A DNA stretch of 64,000 nt from an uncultured Phocaeicola sp. (GCA_944320845.1 CALUJA010000011.1:34347-98346); one strand, 5' to 3'. Shown: positions 37,501 through 45,932, counted from the stretch's first letter. The notes: generated by a model from the sequence alone, not told the origin. A program made the numbers and translations.

Positions 37501-38757
37501 GCATTCAAGACCACTCCCGTATTTACCAACGAGTCCCGCAGGCGGAAGATACTGGTTCCCTATTTTACCTCCTTTATCTCGCCTCTGATACCTGCCGTGA
37601 TGAAAGTGTCCGGATACGATGTCGAGAATCTTCCGCTAAGCAATGCCGAGTCTTGCGACTGGGGATTAAAGTACGCCAACAACGAGGTATGCTATCCTGC
37701 CACGCTAATCGTGGGCGATGTCATAAAGGCATTCAAAAGCGGAAAGTACAATCCGGACGAAACAGCCATCGCCATGACCCAAACCGGCGGACAATGCAGG
37801 GCCAGCAACTATGTAGCCCTGATAAAAAAAGCGTTGACAGATGCCGGATATACGGATGTTCCGGTGGTTTCACTCGATTTGGGAAACTCTATACAGAACC
37901 AACAGCCGGGATTCAAGCTTGATTGGGCGAAGCTCTTCCCGCTTGCCATTCGCGCCATACTGTATAGTGACTGCATTGCCAAGTTCTATTATGCGTCGGC
38001 AGTGCGTGAAAAACAGCCGGGACAGGCAGCAAGGCTGCGTGACCTCTATCTGCAAACGGGGGCTGACCTTATCTTGGAGGGCAAATCAAACGACCTTCTC
38101 AGCTGTCTGGCACTGGCAGCCGGGGAGTTCAACCGCATCTGCGCCCCCGTTTCCCGCCCCAAAGTGGGGATTGTGGGAGAGATTTTCCTGAAGTTCAATC
38201 CTTTTGCGCAGAAAGACATCACCGGCTGGCTCATCGAAAGAAAGATAGAAATCATCCCGCCACTGCTGCTTGACTTTTTTCTGCAAGGCTTCGTCAACAG
38301 GCAGGTAAACGAAAAATCTTATCTGCAAAAGAAATCCCTTGCGGATGTTCTTTACAGACTGGCGTATAGAAAGATAAAGAGACTGACAGAAAAGGTGAAC
38401 AAGACGGCCGGAAGCTTCCGCCACTTCATCCCGTTCGGCGATATATTCGAAGAAGCCGAAGAGGCGCGCAAGGTCATTACGCTGAACGCCCAGTTTGGAG
38501 AAGGATGGCTGCTGCCTGCCGAAGTCATGTCGTGCGCCCGCCGGGGAGTAAACGATGTGATAAGCCTGCAACCCTTCGGATGTATCGCCAATCACATCGT
38601 ATCAAAAGGCATAGAGAAGCGTATCAAGGATTTTTATCCGGACATGAACATCCTTTCGCTGGATTTCGACAGCGGGGTGAGCGATGTCAATATAACCAAC
38701 CGCCTGCTGCTGTTTATCGACAATCTGAAGAAGCAGGAGGAAACGCTCCGGCCTTAG
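34534..38757 (+). CDS. Giant fused 2-hydroxyacyl-CoA dehydratase activase-related protein
   Basis: A 1407-residue protein built from two ASKHA ATPase activase domains (about 1-270 starting KTGIDIGSTTVKVIA, and about 316-590 starting FIGIDSGSTTTKIIV), each with the cluster cysteine motif (C124 in NCAGGTGAF and C448 in ACSSGCGSF). A CxxCxxxC motif follows (C606, C609, C613 in CKGCDNQC), then a DUF2229-type and dehydratase-like region (about 660-1400). The HgdC/BadFG family uses ATP to push low-potential electrons from a [4Fe-4S] cluster onto dehydratases or reductases. The substrate is unknown. Such fused forms are seen in Bacteroidetes and Clostridia. No partner dehydratase gene is adjacent. 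Confidence 0.88.
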   Translation: MIKTGIDIGSTTVKVIATDETGRILYSRYERHNAKAGDVLSSLLKELLSRLGDQDTSIKITGSVGMGFAEKYSLPFIQEVVAAAKAIQKHYPHTASMIDIGGEDAKIVFFKDGKPADLRMNGNCAGGTGAFIDQMAVLLGVDLKELNALALHAANLYPIASRCGVFCKTDIQNLIAKNVSRKDIAASILHAVAVQTVITLAHGHEIRRPVLFCGGPLTFIPALRKAFADYLSVEEKDIILPADGTLLPALGAALSCERNDKTQKLSAITALLDTARENPFHIRHSLPAIFTNREEYQGWQQRISRHPVKTAELTEGRQDVFIGIDSGSTTTKIIVTDADANIIYSYYSANKGNPIGAAEKGLKNLQALCSERHATLNIKGGCSTGYGEDLIKAAFRLNGGIVETIAHYTAARHLDPDVSFILDIGGQDMKAIFVKDGVIDRIEINEACSSGCGSFIETFAKTLGYTPDDFSSAACLSASPCDLGTRCTVFMNSKVKQALREGATVNDIAAGLAYSVVKNCLYKVLKLKDTAALGARIAVQGGTMRNDAVVRALELLSGAEVTRSSMPELMGAFGCALYARRNPDAASVSLEDMLAKAHYTSHFLHCKGCDNQCLVVRYQFDNGEKYYSGNRCEKVFTNGKPGHTEKGTNTYKYKNGLLFRRHTPIQNPRLTIGIPRSLNMYEEYPFWHTLFTSCGIQVCLSDVSSFSSYEKSACMVMSDNICFPAKLVHSHIRNLQEKQVDRIFLPFVVFEKQDKEQNSYNCPIVTGYSEVIKSVQHSQIPIDSPAISFKDKGLLYRQCHEYLSSLHVAGPAIRKAFDSALQAQDNYVRKLIEYNENVCREARKKRMPAVLLAGRPYHTDALIQHRVSNMLADMGIHVITDDIVRDKNIAVTDVHFLPQWAYPNRILKAAGWCASQTDIQFIEMTSFGCGPDAFLVDEVRDLLMRHNKVLTILKLDDINNIGSMKLRVRSLVESLRISGKEKTGQGKTKAFKTTPVFTNESRRRKILVPYFTSFISPLIPAVMKVSGYDVENLPLSNAESCDWGLKYANNEVCYPATLIVGDVIKAFKSGKYNPDETAIAMTQTGGQCRASNYVALIKKALTDAGYTDVPVVSLDLGNSIQNQQPGFKLDWAKLFPLAIRAILYSDCIAKFYYASAVREKQPGQAARLRDLYLQTGADLILEGKSNDLLSCLALAAGEFNRICAPVSRPKVGIVGEIFLKFNPFAQKDITGWLIERKIEIIPPLLLDFFLQGFVNRQVNEKSYLQKKSLADVLYRLAYRKIKRLTEKVNKTAGSFRHFIPFGDIFEEAEEARKVITLNAQFGEGWLLPAEVMSCARRGVNDVISLQPFGCIANHIVSKGIEKRIKDFYPDMNILSLDFDSGVSDVNITNRLLLFIDNLKKQEETLRP

Positions 38758-38768
38758 CTTCATTCCGC

Positions 38769-38836
38769 AATCCGCACCGGCAGTCCGCCTTCCTCCCGAC
38801 GGACGAAACGGACGGCAACACCTGCCGGTGCGGATT
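38769..38836. terminator. Strong bidirectional terminator
   Basis: A perfect 15-bp stem (AATCCGCACCGGCAG at 38769-38783 with its complement at 38822-38836) enclosing a smaller GTCCG/CGGAC hairpin. It lies between the convergent activase and queF genes. Confidence 0.8.
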
Positions 38837-38838
38837 TA

Positions 38839-39294
38839 TCACAGGTCGTGATTCTTCATCCGATACTCGGCAAGCTCGGCATACTTCGTTCCCGGACGCC
38901 CGTAGTTGCAGTAAGGATAAATCGAGATGCCGCCGCGCGGGGTAAAGATTCCGGTCACCTCGATGTATTTCGGCTCCATCAGCCGGACGAGGTCTTTCAT
39001 GATGATGTTTACACAGTCTTCATGAAAATCCCCGTGGTTTCGGAAACTGAACAAGTAAAGCTTCAGGCTCTTGCTTTCCACCATCTTCTTGTCGGGCAGA
39101 TAGCTGATACGGATTTCCGCAAAGTCCGGCTGACCGGTTATGGGGCACAAGCTGGTAAATTCGGGGCAGTTAAACCGCACCCAATAGTCGTTCTCCGGAT
39201 GCTTGTTGACGAATGCTTCCAGCACCTCGGGGGCGTAATCCTGTCTGTAGACCGTATTCTTTCCCAATATGGTCAGTTCATCTTTTCTTTCCAT
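38839..39294 (-). CDS. queF: NADPH-dependent preQ0 reductase, type I
   Basis: A 151-residue QueF reducing 7-cyano-7-deazaguanine (preQ0) to preQ1 with NADPH. The catalytic cysteine C50 is in [13 protein letters not shown], with the acid a few residues on, and the QueF NADPH motif appears as [13 protein letters not shown]. Length matches the unimodular T-fold enzyme. It is last in yhhQ-queC-queF, 4 bp after queC. Confidence 0.95.
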   Translation of the reverse strand: MERKDELTILGKNTVYRQDYAPEVLEAFVNKHPENDYWVRFNCPEFTSLCPITGQPDFAEIRISYLPDKKMVESKSLKLYLFSFRNHGDFHEDCVNIIMKDLVRLMEPKYIEVTGIFTPRGGISIYPYCNYGRPGTKYAELAEYRMKNHDL

Positions 39295-39298
39295 CCTG

Positions 39299-39964
39299 TC
39301 AAATCAGTTTTTCTTTAGTATCCAAATATTTTTCCAACCCTTCGCGGCGCAGCCTGCATGCCGGACAATGCCCGCACCCGTCGCCCGGAATGCCGTTATA
39401 ACAGGTCAAAGTCTCGTTGCGGACCAAGTCAAGCACGCCCAGCTCGTCGGCCAAAGCCCACGTTTGTGCCTTGTCAATCCACATCAACGGCGTGTGAATG
39501 ACAAACTGACCGTCCATCGCCAGATTGAGCGCAACGTTAAGCGACTTGATGAACGCATCGCGGCAGTCCGGATACCCGCTGAAATCCGTCTGCGATACGC
39601 CTGTCACGATGTGATTGATGCCGCGTTCGCGGGCGTATACGGCGGCAATGCTCAGGAAGAAAAGGTTGCGTCCCGGGACGAACGTGTTGGGAAACGAACC
39701 TTCCGGCTTCTCCTCATCCATACGCACGGAGAAATCCGTCAGCGAGTTCTTTCCCAAATGCCCGATGAACGACACATCCATCGCTTCAAACCCCACCTCC
39801 GCCTTGCGGGCTATATTGCGGGCCATCTCTACCTCCTTTTCATGTTTCTGCCCGTACAGGAAACTCAGGGCATATACTCTCTTGAAATGTTTTTTTGCCC
39901 AAAACAGACAAGTGGTAGAATCCTGTCCGCCGCTGAATACCACAAGGGCCGTCTCATTGTTCAT
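39299..39964 (-). CDS. queC: 7-cyano-7-deazaguanine synthase
   Basis: A 221-residue QueC converting CDG to preQ0 with ATP and ammonia. The N-terminal ATP-pyrophosphatase loop is [18 protein letters not shown], the [13 protein letters not shown] and [16 protein letters not shown] segments are family marks, and the C-terminal cysteine set ([17 protein letters not shown]) binds zinc. It lies 7 bp after yhhQ and 4 bp before queF, in the same operon. Confidence 0.96.
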   Translation of the reverse strand: MNNETALVVFSGGQDSTTCLFWAKKHFKRVYALSFLYGQKHEKEVEMARNIARKAEVGFEAMDVSFIGHLGKNSLTDFSVRMDEEKPEGSFPNTFVPGRNLFFLSIAAVYARERGINHIVTGVSQTDFSGYPDCRDAFIKSLNVALNLAMDGQFVIHTPLMWIDKAQTWALADELGVLDLVRNETLTCYNGIPGDGCGHCPACRLRREGLEKYLDTKEKLI

Positions 39965-39971
39965 GCTGCAA

Positions 39972-40658
39972 TCAAATTTCTTTTATCTTCAATATATTAT
40001 AAGATATGTGCTCATCGTAGACATCCGACTGGTCTACCCGCTTGATGTAACGGACAACCCGCACGGTCACCGGGAGAATAATCACTTCGTAAAGCGTCTT
40101 CAGCACGACCTGCACGAGCATCATCTTCAGCAGCTCCGGCACTGGCATCAGTCCTCCGAATGCCAAAGGGAAAAACAGCAGAGAGTCGGCACTCTCGCCC
40201 GCTACCGTAGAAAGCACGGCCCGCGCCGAAAAATTCTTCCCGCGGGAAAAGACCTTCATCCGGCTCATGACATAAGCATTGATGAACGAGCCCGCCAGAA
40301 ACGCCGTAAGGCTGGCTGCCGCAATGCGCGGCGCCATACCGAACACAAAGTTAAAGCCCGCTTCCCCTTCCCAAAAGGGAGCGGCCGGCAAGGCTACGGC
40401 TATCTGCCCCAAGGCCACGGCCATAAAGTTCATCAGAAAGCCCATCCAGATGATAAGGCGCGCCTTGCGGAAGCCCCATACCTCGGCAATGCAGTCGTTG
40501 ATAATATAAGAAACGGGGAAAACGATAAGTCCGGCGGTCACCGCTATCGGACCTAACTGTACGACTTTGGTTTCTAACAGATTGGCTGCCACCAGGCAAA
40601 CACAAAAGACAATACCCAAAACCATAAAAGGTACTGACACAAGATTTTCTTTCTTCAT
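39972..40658 (-). CDS. yhhQ: Queuosine precursor transporter, YhhQ/QPTR family
   Basis: A 228-residue membrane protein with six or so hydrophobic segments and the family motifs [20 protein letters not shown] and [14 protein letters not shown]. The family imports preQ0/preQ1 or related bases. The start at 40658 is chosen over an upstream ATG because the leader between them looks like an RNA element. It heads the operon with queC and queF, so the cell appears able to both make and salvage queuosine precursors. Confidence 0.9.
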   Translation of the reverse strand: MKKENLVSVPFMVLGIVFCVCLVAANLLETKVVQLGPIAVTAGLIVFPVSYIINDCIAEVWGFRKARLIIWMGFLMNFMAVALGQIAVALPAAPFWEGEAGFNFVFGMAPRIAAASLTAFLAGSFINAYVMSRMKVFSRGKNFSARAVLSTVAGESADSLLFFPLAFGGLMPVPELLKMMLVQVVLKTLYEVIILPVTVRVVRYIKRVDQSDVYDEHISYNILKIKEI

Positions 40659-40660
40659 CG

Positions 40661-40697
40661 CTCCTGTTTTTATACGTGGTGTTCTGGAATACACGGC
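40661..40697 (-). promoter_or_regulatory. PreQ1-I-like riboswitch candidate upstream of yhhQ-queC-queF
   Basis: Read on the minus strand, this leader has a CGTG/CACG stem, a 13-base loop containing TTCCAGAACAC, an A-rich tail TATAAAAAC and then AGGAG 2 bp before the ATG. The order and bases resemble the class I preQ1 aptamer (loop UUCUAGCUACAC, tail UAUAAAAAAC before the ribosome site). The loop TCC can pair with the tail GGA to make the pseudoknot and hide the ribosome site. The P1 stem is short, so this is a candidate, not a proven riboswitch. Confidence 0.45.
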
Positions 40698-40734
40698 CGC
40701 TATTCACGGCATCGCATGTTTGTTCAAATCGCCG

Positions 40735-40781
40735 CAAAGATAAAAAGAATTTGCCGGATTGCAAAGAATCCCGTATATTTG
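40735..40781. promoter_or_regulatory. Divergent promoters for yhhQ and corA
   Basis: TATCTTTG on the minus strand at 40735-40742, giving a leader of about 70 bases before yhhQ, and TATATTTG on the plus strand at 40774-40781, 27 bp before corA. Confidence 0.55.
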
Positions 40782-40807
40782 TCTGCCAACCCAACACATT
40801 TTATTCT

Positions 40808-41848
40808 ATGACAAAAAACAATCAGTTAAGCGAACAACTGAGCTATACCGGCCTGAGCCAGACGCCTACCCACCTGCATCTGTGCACTTACACGCCCGAA
40901 ACAGTCTGCTTCAGAGAAGGGAAGAGCATGGAAGAAATAAGCCCTTTCCTGCAGAAAGACGGAATAAACTGGGTGCAGGTGCATGGATTGCAGAACACGG
41001 AAACGGTGCAGCAGGTATGCCGGCATTTCAATATCGACTTTCTCACCACGCAAGACATCCTGAACGCCGAACATCTGACCAAGATTGAAGAGCACGACAC
41101 CTACAATGTCATTATCCTGAAGCAGCTTTCACCGGCCGAAGAAAACGCCTACACGCCCCAGCAATTCTGCATCGTGCAGGGAGAAAACTTTGTCATCACC
41201 TTTCTGGAGCGGGAAACCGATTCCCTGAACGAGATTGTCTCTGCGCTAAACAACAATGTGCTGCGGATACGCAGCAGACAGTCGGACTTCCTGCTGAGCG
41301 TGATACTCAACAGCGTCATGACAAGCTTCATGTCCATCATCTCGAAAATGGAAGACGACCTGGAGGATATGGAAGAACGGCTGCTCTCTCCGGTGCAAGG
41401 CAGCGGCTCAAGCATCGAAGCCATCCAGCCTTACCGCCGCAGCGTGCGTCTGATAAAGAAGTGCATCCTGCCAATCAAGGAAGAAATGATTACCTTACTG
41501 CACGAAGACAACAAGCTGTTGCATAAGGCCAACCGCCCCTTTTTCAACGATGTGAACGACCATCTGTTATTTATTTTACAAACGCTTGACGGCTGCCGCG
41601 ACATGCTCTCGGCTCTGGCAGACCTGTATCTGTCGGACAACGACCGGCGCATGAACAACATCATGAAGCAGCTCACCGTCGTCTCTACCATCTTCATCCC
41701 GCTGACTTTCCTTGCCGGAATCTGGGGAATGAACTTCCGGTGGATGCCCGAGCTTGACTGGAAATACGGGTATCTCATGGCATGGGCGCTGATGGCCATG
41801 ACGGGAACAGGCGTATACTTCTACTTCAAACGGAAAAAATGGTATTAA
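40808..41848 (+). CDS. corA: CorA-type magnesium/divalent cation channel
   Basis: A 346-residue CorA. The large N-terminal cytosolic domain carries the long helices (about 170-270), followed by two C-terminal membrane helices with the pore signature GMN in LAGIWGMNFRWMPELDW. It is a pentameric Mg2+ (Co2+) uptake channel. The start at 40808 follows a -7 box by 27 bp and gives the usual length. nth follows after 6 bp, so the two are probably co-transcribed. Confidence 0.94.
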   Translation: MTKNNQLSEQLSYTGLSQTPTHLHLCTYTPETVCFREGKSMEEISPFLQKDGINWVQVHGLQNTETVQQVCRHFNIDFLTTQDILNAEHLTKIEEHDTYNVIILKQLSPAEENAYTPQQFCIVQGENFVITFLERETDSLNEIVSALNNNVLRIRSRQSDFLLSVILNSVMTSFMSIISKMEDDLEDMEERLLSPVQGSGSSIEAIQPYRRSVRLIKKCILPIKEEMITLLHEDNKLLHKANRPFFNDVNDHLLFILQTLDGCRDMLSALADLYLSDNDRRMNNIMKQLTVVSTIFIPLTFLAGIWGMNFRWMPELDWKYGYLMAWALMAMTGTGVYFYFKRKKWY

Positions 41849-41854
41849 AACGAT

Positions 41855-42520
41855 ATGAGAAAACAAGATTTATACAATAAGGTCATTGAATATTTTCAGA
41901 CGGCCATGCCGGTCGCCGAGACCGAACTGCACTATAAAGACCCTTTCCAACTGCTGATTGCGGTTATCCTGAGCGCACAGTGCACCGACAAACGGGTCAA
42001 TCAGGTCACCCCGCCGCTGTTTGAAGCCTTTCCGACCCCGGAAGCCCTTGCCGCCGCCACGCCCGAAGCCGTGTTCGAATACATCCGCAGCGTAAGCTAC
42101 CCGAACAACAAGGCCAGGCATCTGGTAGGAATGGCCAGGATGCTGGTGGAAGACTTTCACGGCGAAGTGCCCGACACGCTGGAACAACTGACCAAACTTC
42201 CCGGCGTAGGCAGAAAAACGGCCAATGTCATCCAGAGCGTGGTGTTCAACAAGCCCACGATGGCCGTCGATACCCATGTGTTCCGCGTGAGCCACCGCAT
42301 CGGACTCGTGCCTCAGACCTGCACTACCCCGCTTGCCACCGAGAAACATCTGATGAAGCATATACCCGAAAAGCTGATTCCCACCGCCCACCACTGGCTT
42401 ATCCTTCACGGGCGCTACATTTGCACGGCCCGTTCGCCCCAGTGTGAGCAATGCGGCCTGAACGGCATCTGCAAGGAATCGCTGAAACCGAAGGTCAAAG
42501 GTTCTCAAAACGCCTTATAA
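41855..42520 (+). CDS. nth: Endonuclease III
   Basis: A 221-residue DNA glycosylase/AP lyase removing oxidised pyrimidines. The helix-hairpin-helix motif LPGVGRKTANVI holds the catalytic lysine and the GPD-equivalent aspartate is in AVDTHVFRVSHR. The C-terminal [4Fe-4S] loop has the C-x6-C-x2-C-x5-C spacing (CTARSPQCEQCGLNGIC). Length matches Nth, with a short tail. It follows corA by 6 bp. Confidence 0.95.
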   Translation: MRKQDLYNKVIEYFQTAMPVAETELHYKDPFQLLIAVILSAQCTDKRVNQVTPPLFEAFPTPEALAAATPEAVFEYIRSVSYPNNKARHLVGMARMLVEDFHGEVPDTLEQLTKLPGVGRKTANVIQSVVFNKPTMAVDTHVFRVSHRIGLVPQTCTTPLATEKHLMKHIPEKLIPTAHHWLILHGRYICTARSPQCEQCGLNGICKESLKPKVKGSQNAL

Positions 42521-42598
42521 ACCTTCTGTCTTGATACGGCCGAACTTTTCTTCCGCCCTGTCGGCCGGACAGAAGGACACGGCAAAACAGAAACAAGA

Positions 42599-42640
42599 AA
42601 AGGGCGGGAAACCCGGTCAGCCCAGGTATTCCCGCCCTTT
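42599..42640. terminator. Bidirectional terminator between nth and the OM barrel gene
   Basis: AAAGGGCGGGAA pairs with TTCCCGCCCTTT, a 12-bp perfect stem with a short GC-rich loop, between convergent genes. Confidence 0.8.
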
Positions 42641-42655
42641 CACTATCTACTAACC

Positions 42656-43288
42656 TCAAAATATCACACCCAAACGGAACCCCACGTTGCTCTGTCCGTC
42701 GATTCCACAGGTCAGAGTCTGTGTCTTGTTGGTGGCATAACTGTAGTATCCTGCCACATGAAATCCCCAATGCTTGCCCGTAGGGAAGATTTTCAATCCC
42801 AATTCCGGAGAAACATAGAATCCCCATCCCTTGTCATACAGACCCGTAGCTCCGAAATACGTGGTGTTGCGCGCAAACATCGCCCCCACCTTCGCCCCTA
42901 CATAAGGCTTTACGTATTTTCCGTCATACAAGGTATAGGCGGCGGTCACTCCCAAAGGAATCTGGAAAGCCGAACGCTGCTGGTCGGTAGTCAGCGACTC
43001 CGTGGACGAAAGGTTCAAAGTCTGTCTCCCCACATACTTATGGTTCGTATGGAAAGAGACAAAAAGTCCCATATCCCACCGCGGGGCCACTTGGTAAGTC
43101 CCCTCAAAATTCATTCCCCATCCGCTTATCTTGTCGGCAAAGTCGGTCGACAGCGGGGCATTCATCTGCCAGTCTATAATCAGGTGCGCTTTACGGGCAT
43201 CCCACTGGGCAAAGCTCTGCACGGCAGCTCCAAACAGCATGACACATGCCAAGACCGCCTCTTTCAGTAATGTATAAAATGTCTTCAT
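42656..43288 (-). CDS. Outer-membrane beta-barrel protein
   Basis: A 210-residue protein with a signal peptide (ending SFAQ) and alternating beta strands consistent with an 8-stranded barrel (GMNFEGTYQV, DMGLFVSFHT, GVTAAYTLYD, YVKPYVGAKVGA, WGFYVSPELGL, GFRLGVIF at the end). It ends in a phenylalanine, as expected for assembly by the Bam machinery. I do not recognise a specific family. It is third in a minus-strand operon with a DUF4251 and a DUF4136 protein, 16 bp after the latter. The start at 43288 puts the signal peptide at the N-terminus. Confidence 0.75.
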   Translation of the reverse strand: MKTFYTLLKEAVLACVMLFGAAVQSFAQWDARKAHLIIDWQMNAPLSTDFADKISGWGMNFEGTYQVAPRWDMGLFVSFHTNHKYVGRQTLNLSSTESLTTDQQRSAFQIPLGVTAAYTLYDGKYVKPYVGAKVGAMFARNTTYFGATGLYDKGWGFYVSPELGLKIFPTGKHWGFHVAGYYSYATNKTQTLTCGIDGQSNVGFRLGVIF

Positions 43289-43304
43289 CAATATTTCCTC
43301 CCTT

Positions 43305-43934
43305 TTATTTGTCTGATTGAATATAGGCTGACTGCTCAAAGGCCTGGTCGACCGCATTCAGCAGCAAGCTCTGATTATAACGCCCTCCGTACTGGAAGCC
43401 GGAAGCATTGGCATACCATATTACCGGAAGATTCTCTTTCTTGCCTTCGGCCGTCTTTTCCGTCAGGTCGACCATCTCCATAATCAGTGTATTCGTGCTA
43501 TACGAATAGGTGACCGTGTAAGGATAATACCATCCGCCCCACCACGGGCCCCAGAAGCCATAGTCCCACCAGCCGCCAAAATAGCTGCCGGTCGTGACAT
43601 GCGTGGTCTGGGCCACATACGACAGCTGTACACCCAAGTCCACTTCGTCCCTTTTCTCCGGATCCATCTCACGCACATAGCCTCTCTCCTGCAGGTTGGC
43701 CTCCACCTCGGCGATGATTTCCTTTGCATTCTCATCCTTCCAATAAGAAGCCTTATATCCCCCCGCCTCCAGAATGCTGTCGGGCAAGAAGTAAGTCTTG
43801 CGCTGCCCGAAGTCGGCGTCACTGTCATAATCCGTATATACGACCAAGTCTGTATCTATCCTATCCGCATCCGGATCTTTCTCGCACGACGCCGCAAGCA
43901 GTGCCACGCAAGACAACATCAAAAGTTTTTTCAT
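43305..43934 (-). CDS. DUF4136 lipoprotein
   Basis: A 209-residue predicted lipoprotein: the signal peptide ends LLAASC, with C17 as the lipidated residue followed by EKDP. The body has the DUF4136 pattern (YTDYDSDADFGQRKTYFLPD, AEVEANLQERGYVR, VTYSYSTNTLIMEMVD) and a Gly/Trp/Tyr-rich insert around residues 116-135. The function of this family is unknown. It sits between the DUF4251 protein and the outer-membrane barrel in one operon, suggesting a shared envelope role. Confidence 0.85.
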   Translation of the reverse strand: MKKLLMLSCVALLAASCEKDPDADRIDTDLVVYTDYDSDADFGQRKTYFLPDSILEAGGYKASYWKDENAKEIIAEVEANLQERGYVREMDPEKRDEVDLGVQLSYVAQTTHVTTGSYFGGWWDYGFWGPWWGGWYYPYTVTYSYSTNTLIMEMVDLTEKTAEGKKENLPVIWYANASGFQYGGRYNQSLLLNAVDQAFEQSAYIQSDK

Positions 43935-43971
43935 ATCCTATCCCTCTCTATTTAAATTTATGATTCAAATC

Positions 43972-44517
43972 TTACAGTGAGCGTCCCTTAAACACGTTGC
44001 TCCTTTCGGCCGGAAGCACTACCCCGTTCAATATCAGACGGTTGGAATTGAAATTCGGACTGACGGTCACCGAAGCGCCATTGCTTCCCCTCGTCATATG
44101 GATGTCGACACGGGCCGAAATGCCAATTCCCATCACATTCATCGAAACGGATATGTTTCCTTTCTTGTCCTTACGGATTTCATAGCCCGACACCGTACCG
44201 TCTACCGTAATTCCTCCCAATCCGTTGAATCCGGATGCCGGAATATTAAACGCCACCTGAACGACGGCATTCTCACCCTTTACCGAAACAAAGTTCGTGT
44301 TGGACGATACATAGGCTGTCTGCCCGTATTTGAACACCACCTGATCGGCCTCCAAAGTAAACTCCTTGTCGTTGATGGCCTGCTCGGCCTCAACAAACAA
44401 CAAACTGTCCAAGCGCTCCTGCAGAGCTTTCTTCTCGGCCCTGGTCAATTCCTGAGCCTGGATGTGTCCCGCCATCACCGACAGGACTATCATCATCACT
44501 GACACTAATTTTCTCAT
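43972..44517 (-). CDS. DUF4251 periplasmic protein
   Basis: A 181-residue protein with a signal peptide (ending HIQAQ) and the DUF4251 body (EFTLEADQVVFKYGQTAYVSS, NFVSVKGENAVVQVAF, GGITVDGTVSGYEIRKDKKG, LNGVVLP). The family is common in Bacteroidetes and lacks a known function; its beta-rich fold suggests ligand or lipid binding but this is not established. It is first in the three-gene envelope operon. I see no convincing -7 box upstream. Confidence 0.85.
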   Translation of the reverse strand: MRKLVSVMMIVLSVMAGHIQAQELTRAEKKALQERLDSLLFVEAEQAINDKEFTLEADQVVFKYGQTAYVSSNTNFVSVKGENAVVQVAFNIPASGFNGLGGITVDGTVSGYEIRKDKKGNISVSMNVMGIGISARVDIHMTRGSNGASVTVSPNFNSNRLILNGVVLPAERSNVFKGRSL

Positions 44518-44674
44518 AAATCTCTATTTTTAGCTTTTATACCCTATAAACAAACAGAATGCGCTTTTGATGCATCTGCTTTGTATAAAAAACACTAACA
44601 GACGTTATTCCTATAAATATATTTCTTATCTTTAAGCAGAGAAAAACATTGCCTCTTTTTTAATCTTTACTACT

Positions 44675-45331
44675 ATGGCAGACATCAGCAACATTACCCT
44701 TCTAATCGCCGTCATCGCACTGGCGCTGTGGCCTATCGTGCTATTTACCATGTATATCCTAAAAAAACGGCAGAAACGCCTTGAGCACATCGAGCGCATG
44801 ACCAGAAACGAACTGGACAACATCACCACGCAAGACCTCGTAATCAGCGTCCTCAAGAAAATAGGCTGCCAACCCGAAGTCAACAGCGAAGGACACATCA
44901 CATTCAAATACCAGGGAGACGACTTCTATATTGCGGCGGAGGAAGAAAACCGTTTTATCATGATTTGGAATCCGTGGTGGGGGTCAATCAATACCGACAA
45001 TGAAGCCTTGCCTTATCTGAAGGAAATAATCAATATAGTCAACGTGAACTCTCTGGTCACCACCGTATTCATGGCCGACGAAGACGGGAAAACAATCGGA
45101 CTACACTCCCGCTGCCATACATTCTTCTCGCCAAACGAGGGAGAACTGGAAGACCACATGAAAATGCTCCTCGACTATTTCTTCGACACCCACAATGTCA
45201 TCAAGGACAACATGAACCAACTGGGTTCGGCCGCCGTAAAAGATGAAGAAAAGAAAGAACGGGTGAAGGTGAAGGGCTTTTCCGCATACAAAGAAAACAC
45301 GGTGCCCATCAACGCAAAGCCTGACAAATAA
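44675..45331 (+). CDS. Membrane-anchored YbjN/secretion-chaperone-like protein
   Basis: A 218-residue protein with one N-terminal membrane helix (about 6-28, followed by KKRQKR), then a soluble alpha/beta domain (about 45-170) whose strands and helices (VISVLKKIGCQPEV, ITFKYQGDDFYIAAEEENRF, LPYLKEIINIVN) look like the YbjN or type III secretion chaperone fold. The C-terminal tail is charged. No function can be assigned. It ends directly against the queH stop with no gap. A TATCTTTA box at about 44624 may be its promoter. Confidence 0.6.
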   Translation: MADISNITLLIAVIALALWPIVLFTMYILKKRQKRLEHIERMTRNELDNITTQDLVISVLKKIGCQPEVNSEGHITFKYQGDDFYIAAEEENRFIMIWNPWWGSINTDNEALPYLKEIINIVNVNSLVTTVFMADEDGKTIGLHSRCHTFFSPNEGELEDHMKMLLDYFFDTHNVIKDNMNQLGSAAVKDEEKKERVKVKGFSAYKENTVPINAKPDK

Positions 45332-45919
45332 TCATGTTTCTTCCTTCCGCATGCTGAACTCGCAACCGCAGTACTGCTGGTTATAGAAGCCATATTCTTT
45401 GATGATGGCGATGCGGCGCTCGCTCAGACCGCCCTTACGCCAGTTCTGCTCCCACCAAACGACATCGGGGTAAGCCTGAACGGCATCGTGTCCGGCTTCA
45501 TTGATTTGCTCCAGACTTTTCCAGCGTGAAGAAGCCAGTGTGGTGGTTATCACAGAAAAGCCATGTTCGTGCGCGTAACGCGCTGTTTCCGACAAGCGCA
45601 TCTTGAAACACTTCAGACAACGCCCACCCCGCTCCGGCTCCTGCTCCAGTCCCCTTACCGCACAGAGCCAGGCATCGTGGTTGTAGTCCGCATCCACAAT
45701 CTCAAGTCCCAGCGACCGGGCATAGCGGGTGCATTCATCCTTCCGGATATCATACTCCCTTTGCGGATAGATGTTCGGATTGCAATAATAAATGGTGGGG
45801 CGTATCCCATGCTGCATCAGACATTCGACAATCGCCGACGAGCAAGGTGCACAGCAGGTGTGCAACAAAACCTTTCCTGCTCCACCCGGAACCTCGATTT
45901 CAAACTTTTTCTTTTTCAT
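45332..45919 (-). CDS. queH: Epoxyqueuosine reductase QueH
   Basis: A 195-residue QueH (DUF208), the oxygen-tolerant, cobalamin-free alternative to QueG that makes queuosine from epoxyqueuosine in tRNA. Cluster and metal cysteines are visible as HTCCAPCS near residue 20, RCLKCFKMRL in the middle and QQYCGCEFS near the end. The start MKKKKFEIEV is chosen; an extended frame upstream overlaps the acetyltransferase. It is 13 bp downstream of that gene. It completes the queA, queC, queF and yhhQ set in this window. Confidence 0.92.
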   Translation of the reverse strand: MKKKKFEIEVPGGAGKVLLHTCCAPCSSAIVECLMQHGIRPTIYYCNPNIYPQREYDIRKDECTRYARSLGLEIVDADYNHDAWLCAVRGLEQEPERGGRCLKCFKMRLSETARYAHEHGFSVITTTLASSRWKSLEQINEAGHDAVQAYPDVVWWEQNWRKGGLSERRIAIIKEYGFYNQQYCGCEFSMRKEET

Positions 45920-45932
45920 TGGCCAGACTCTT

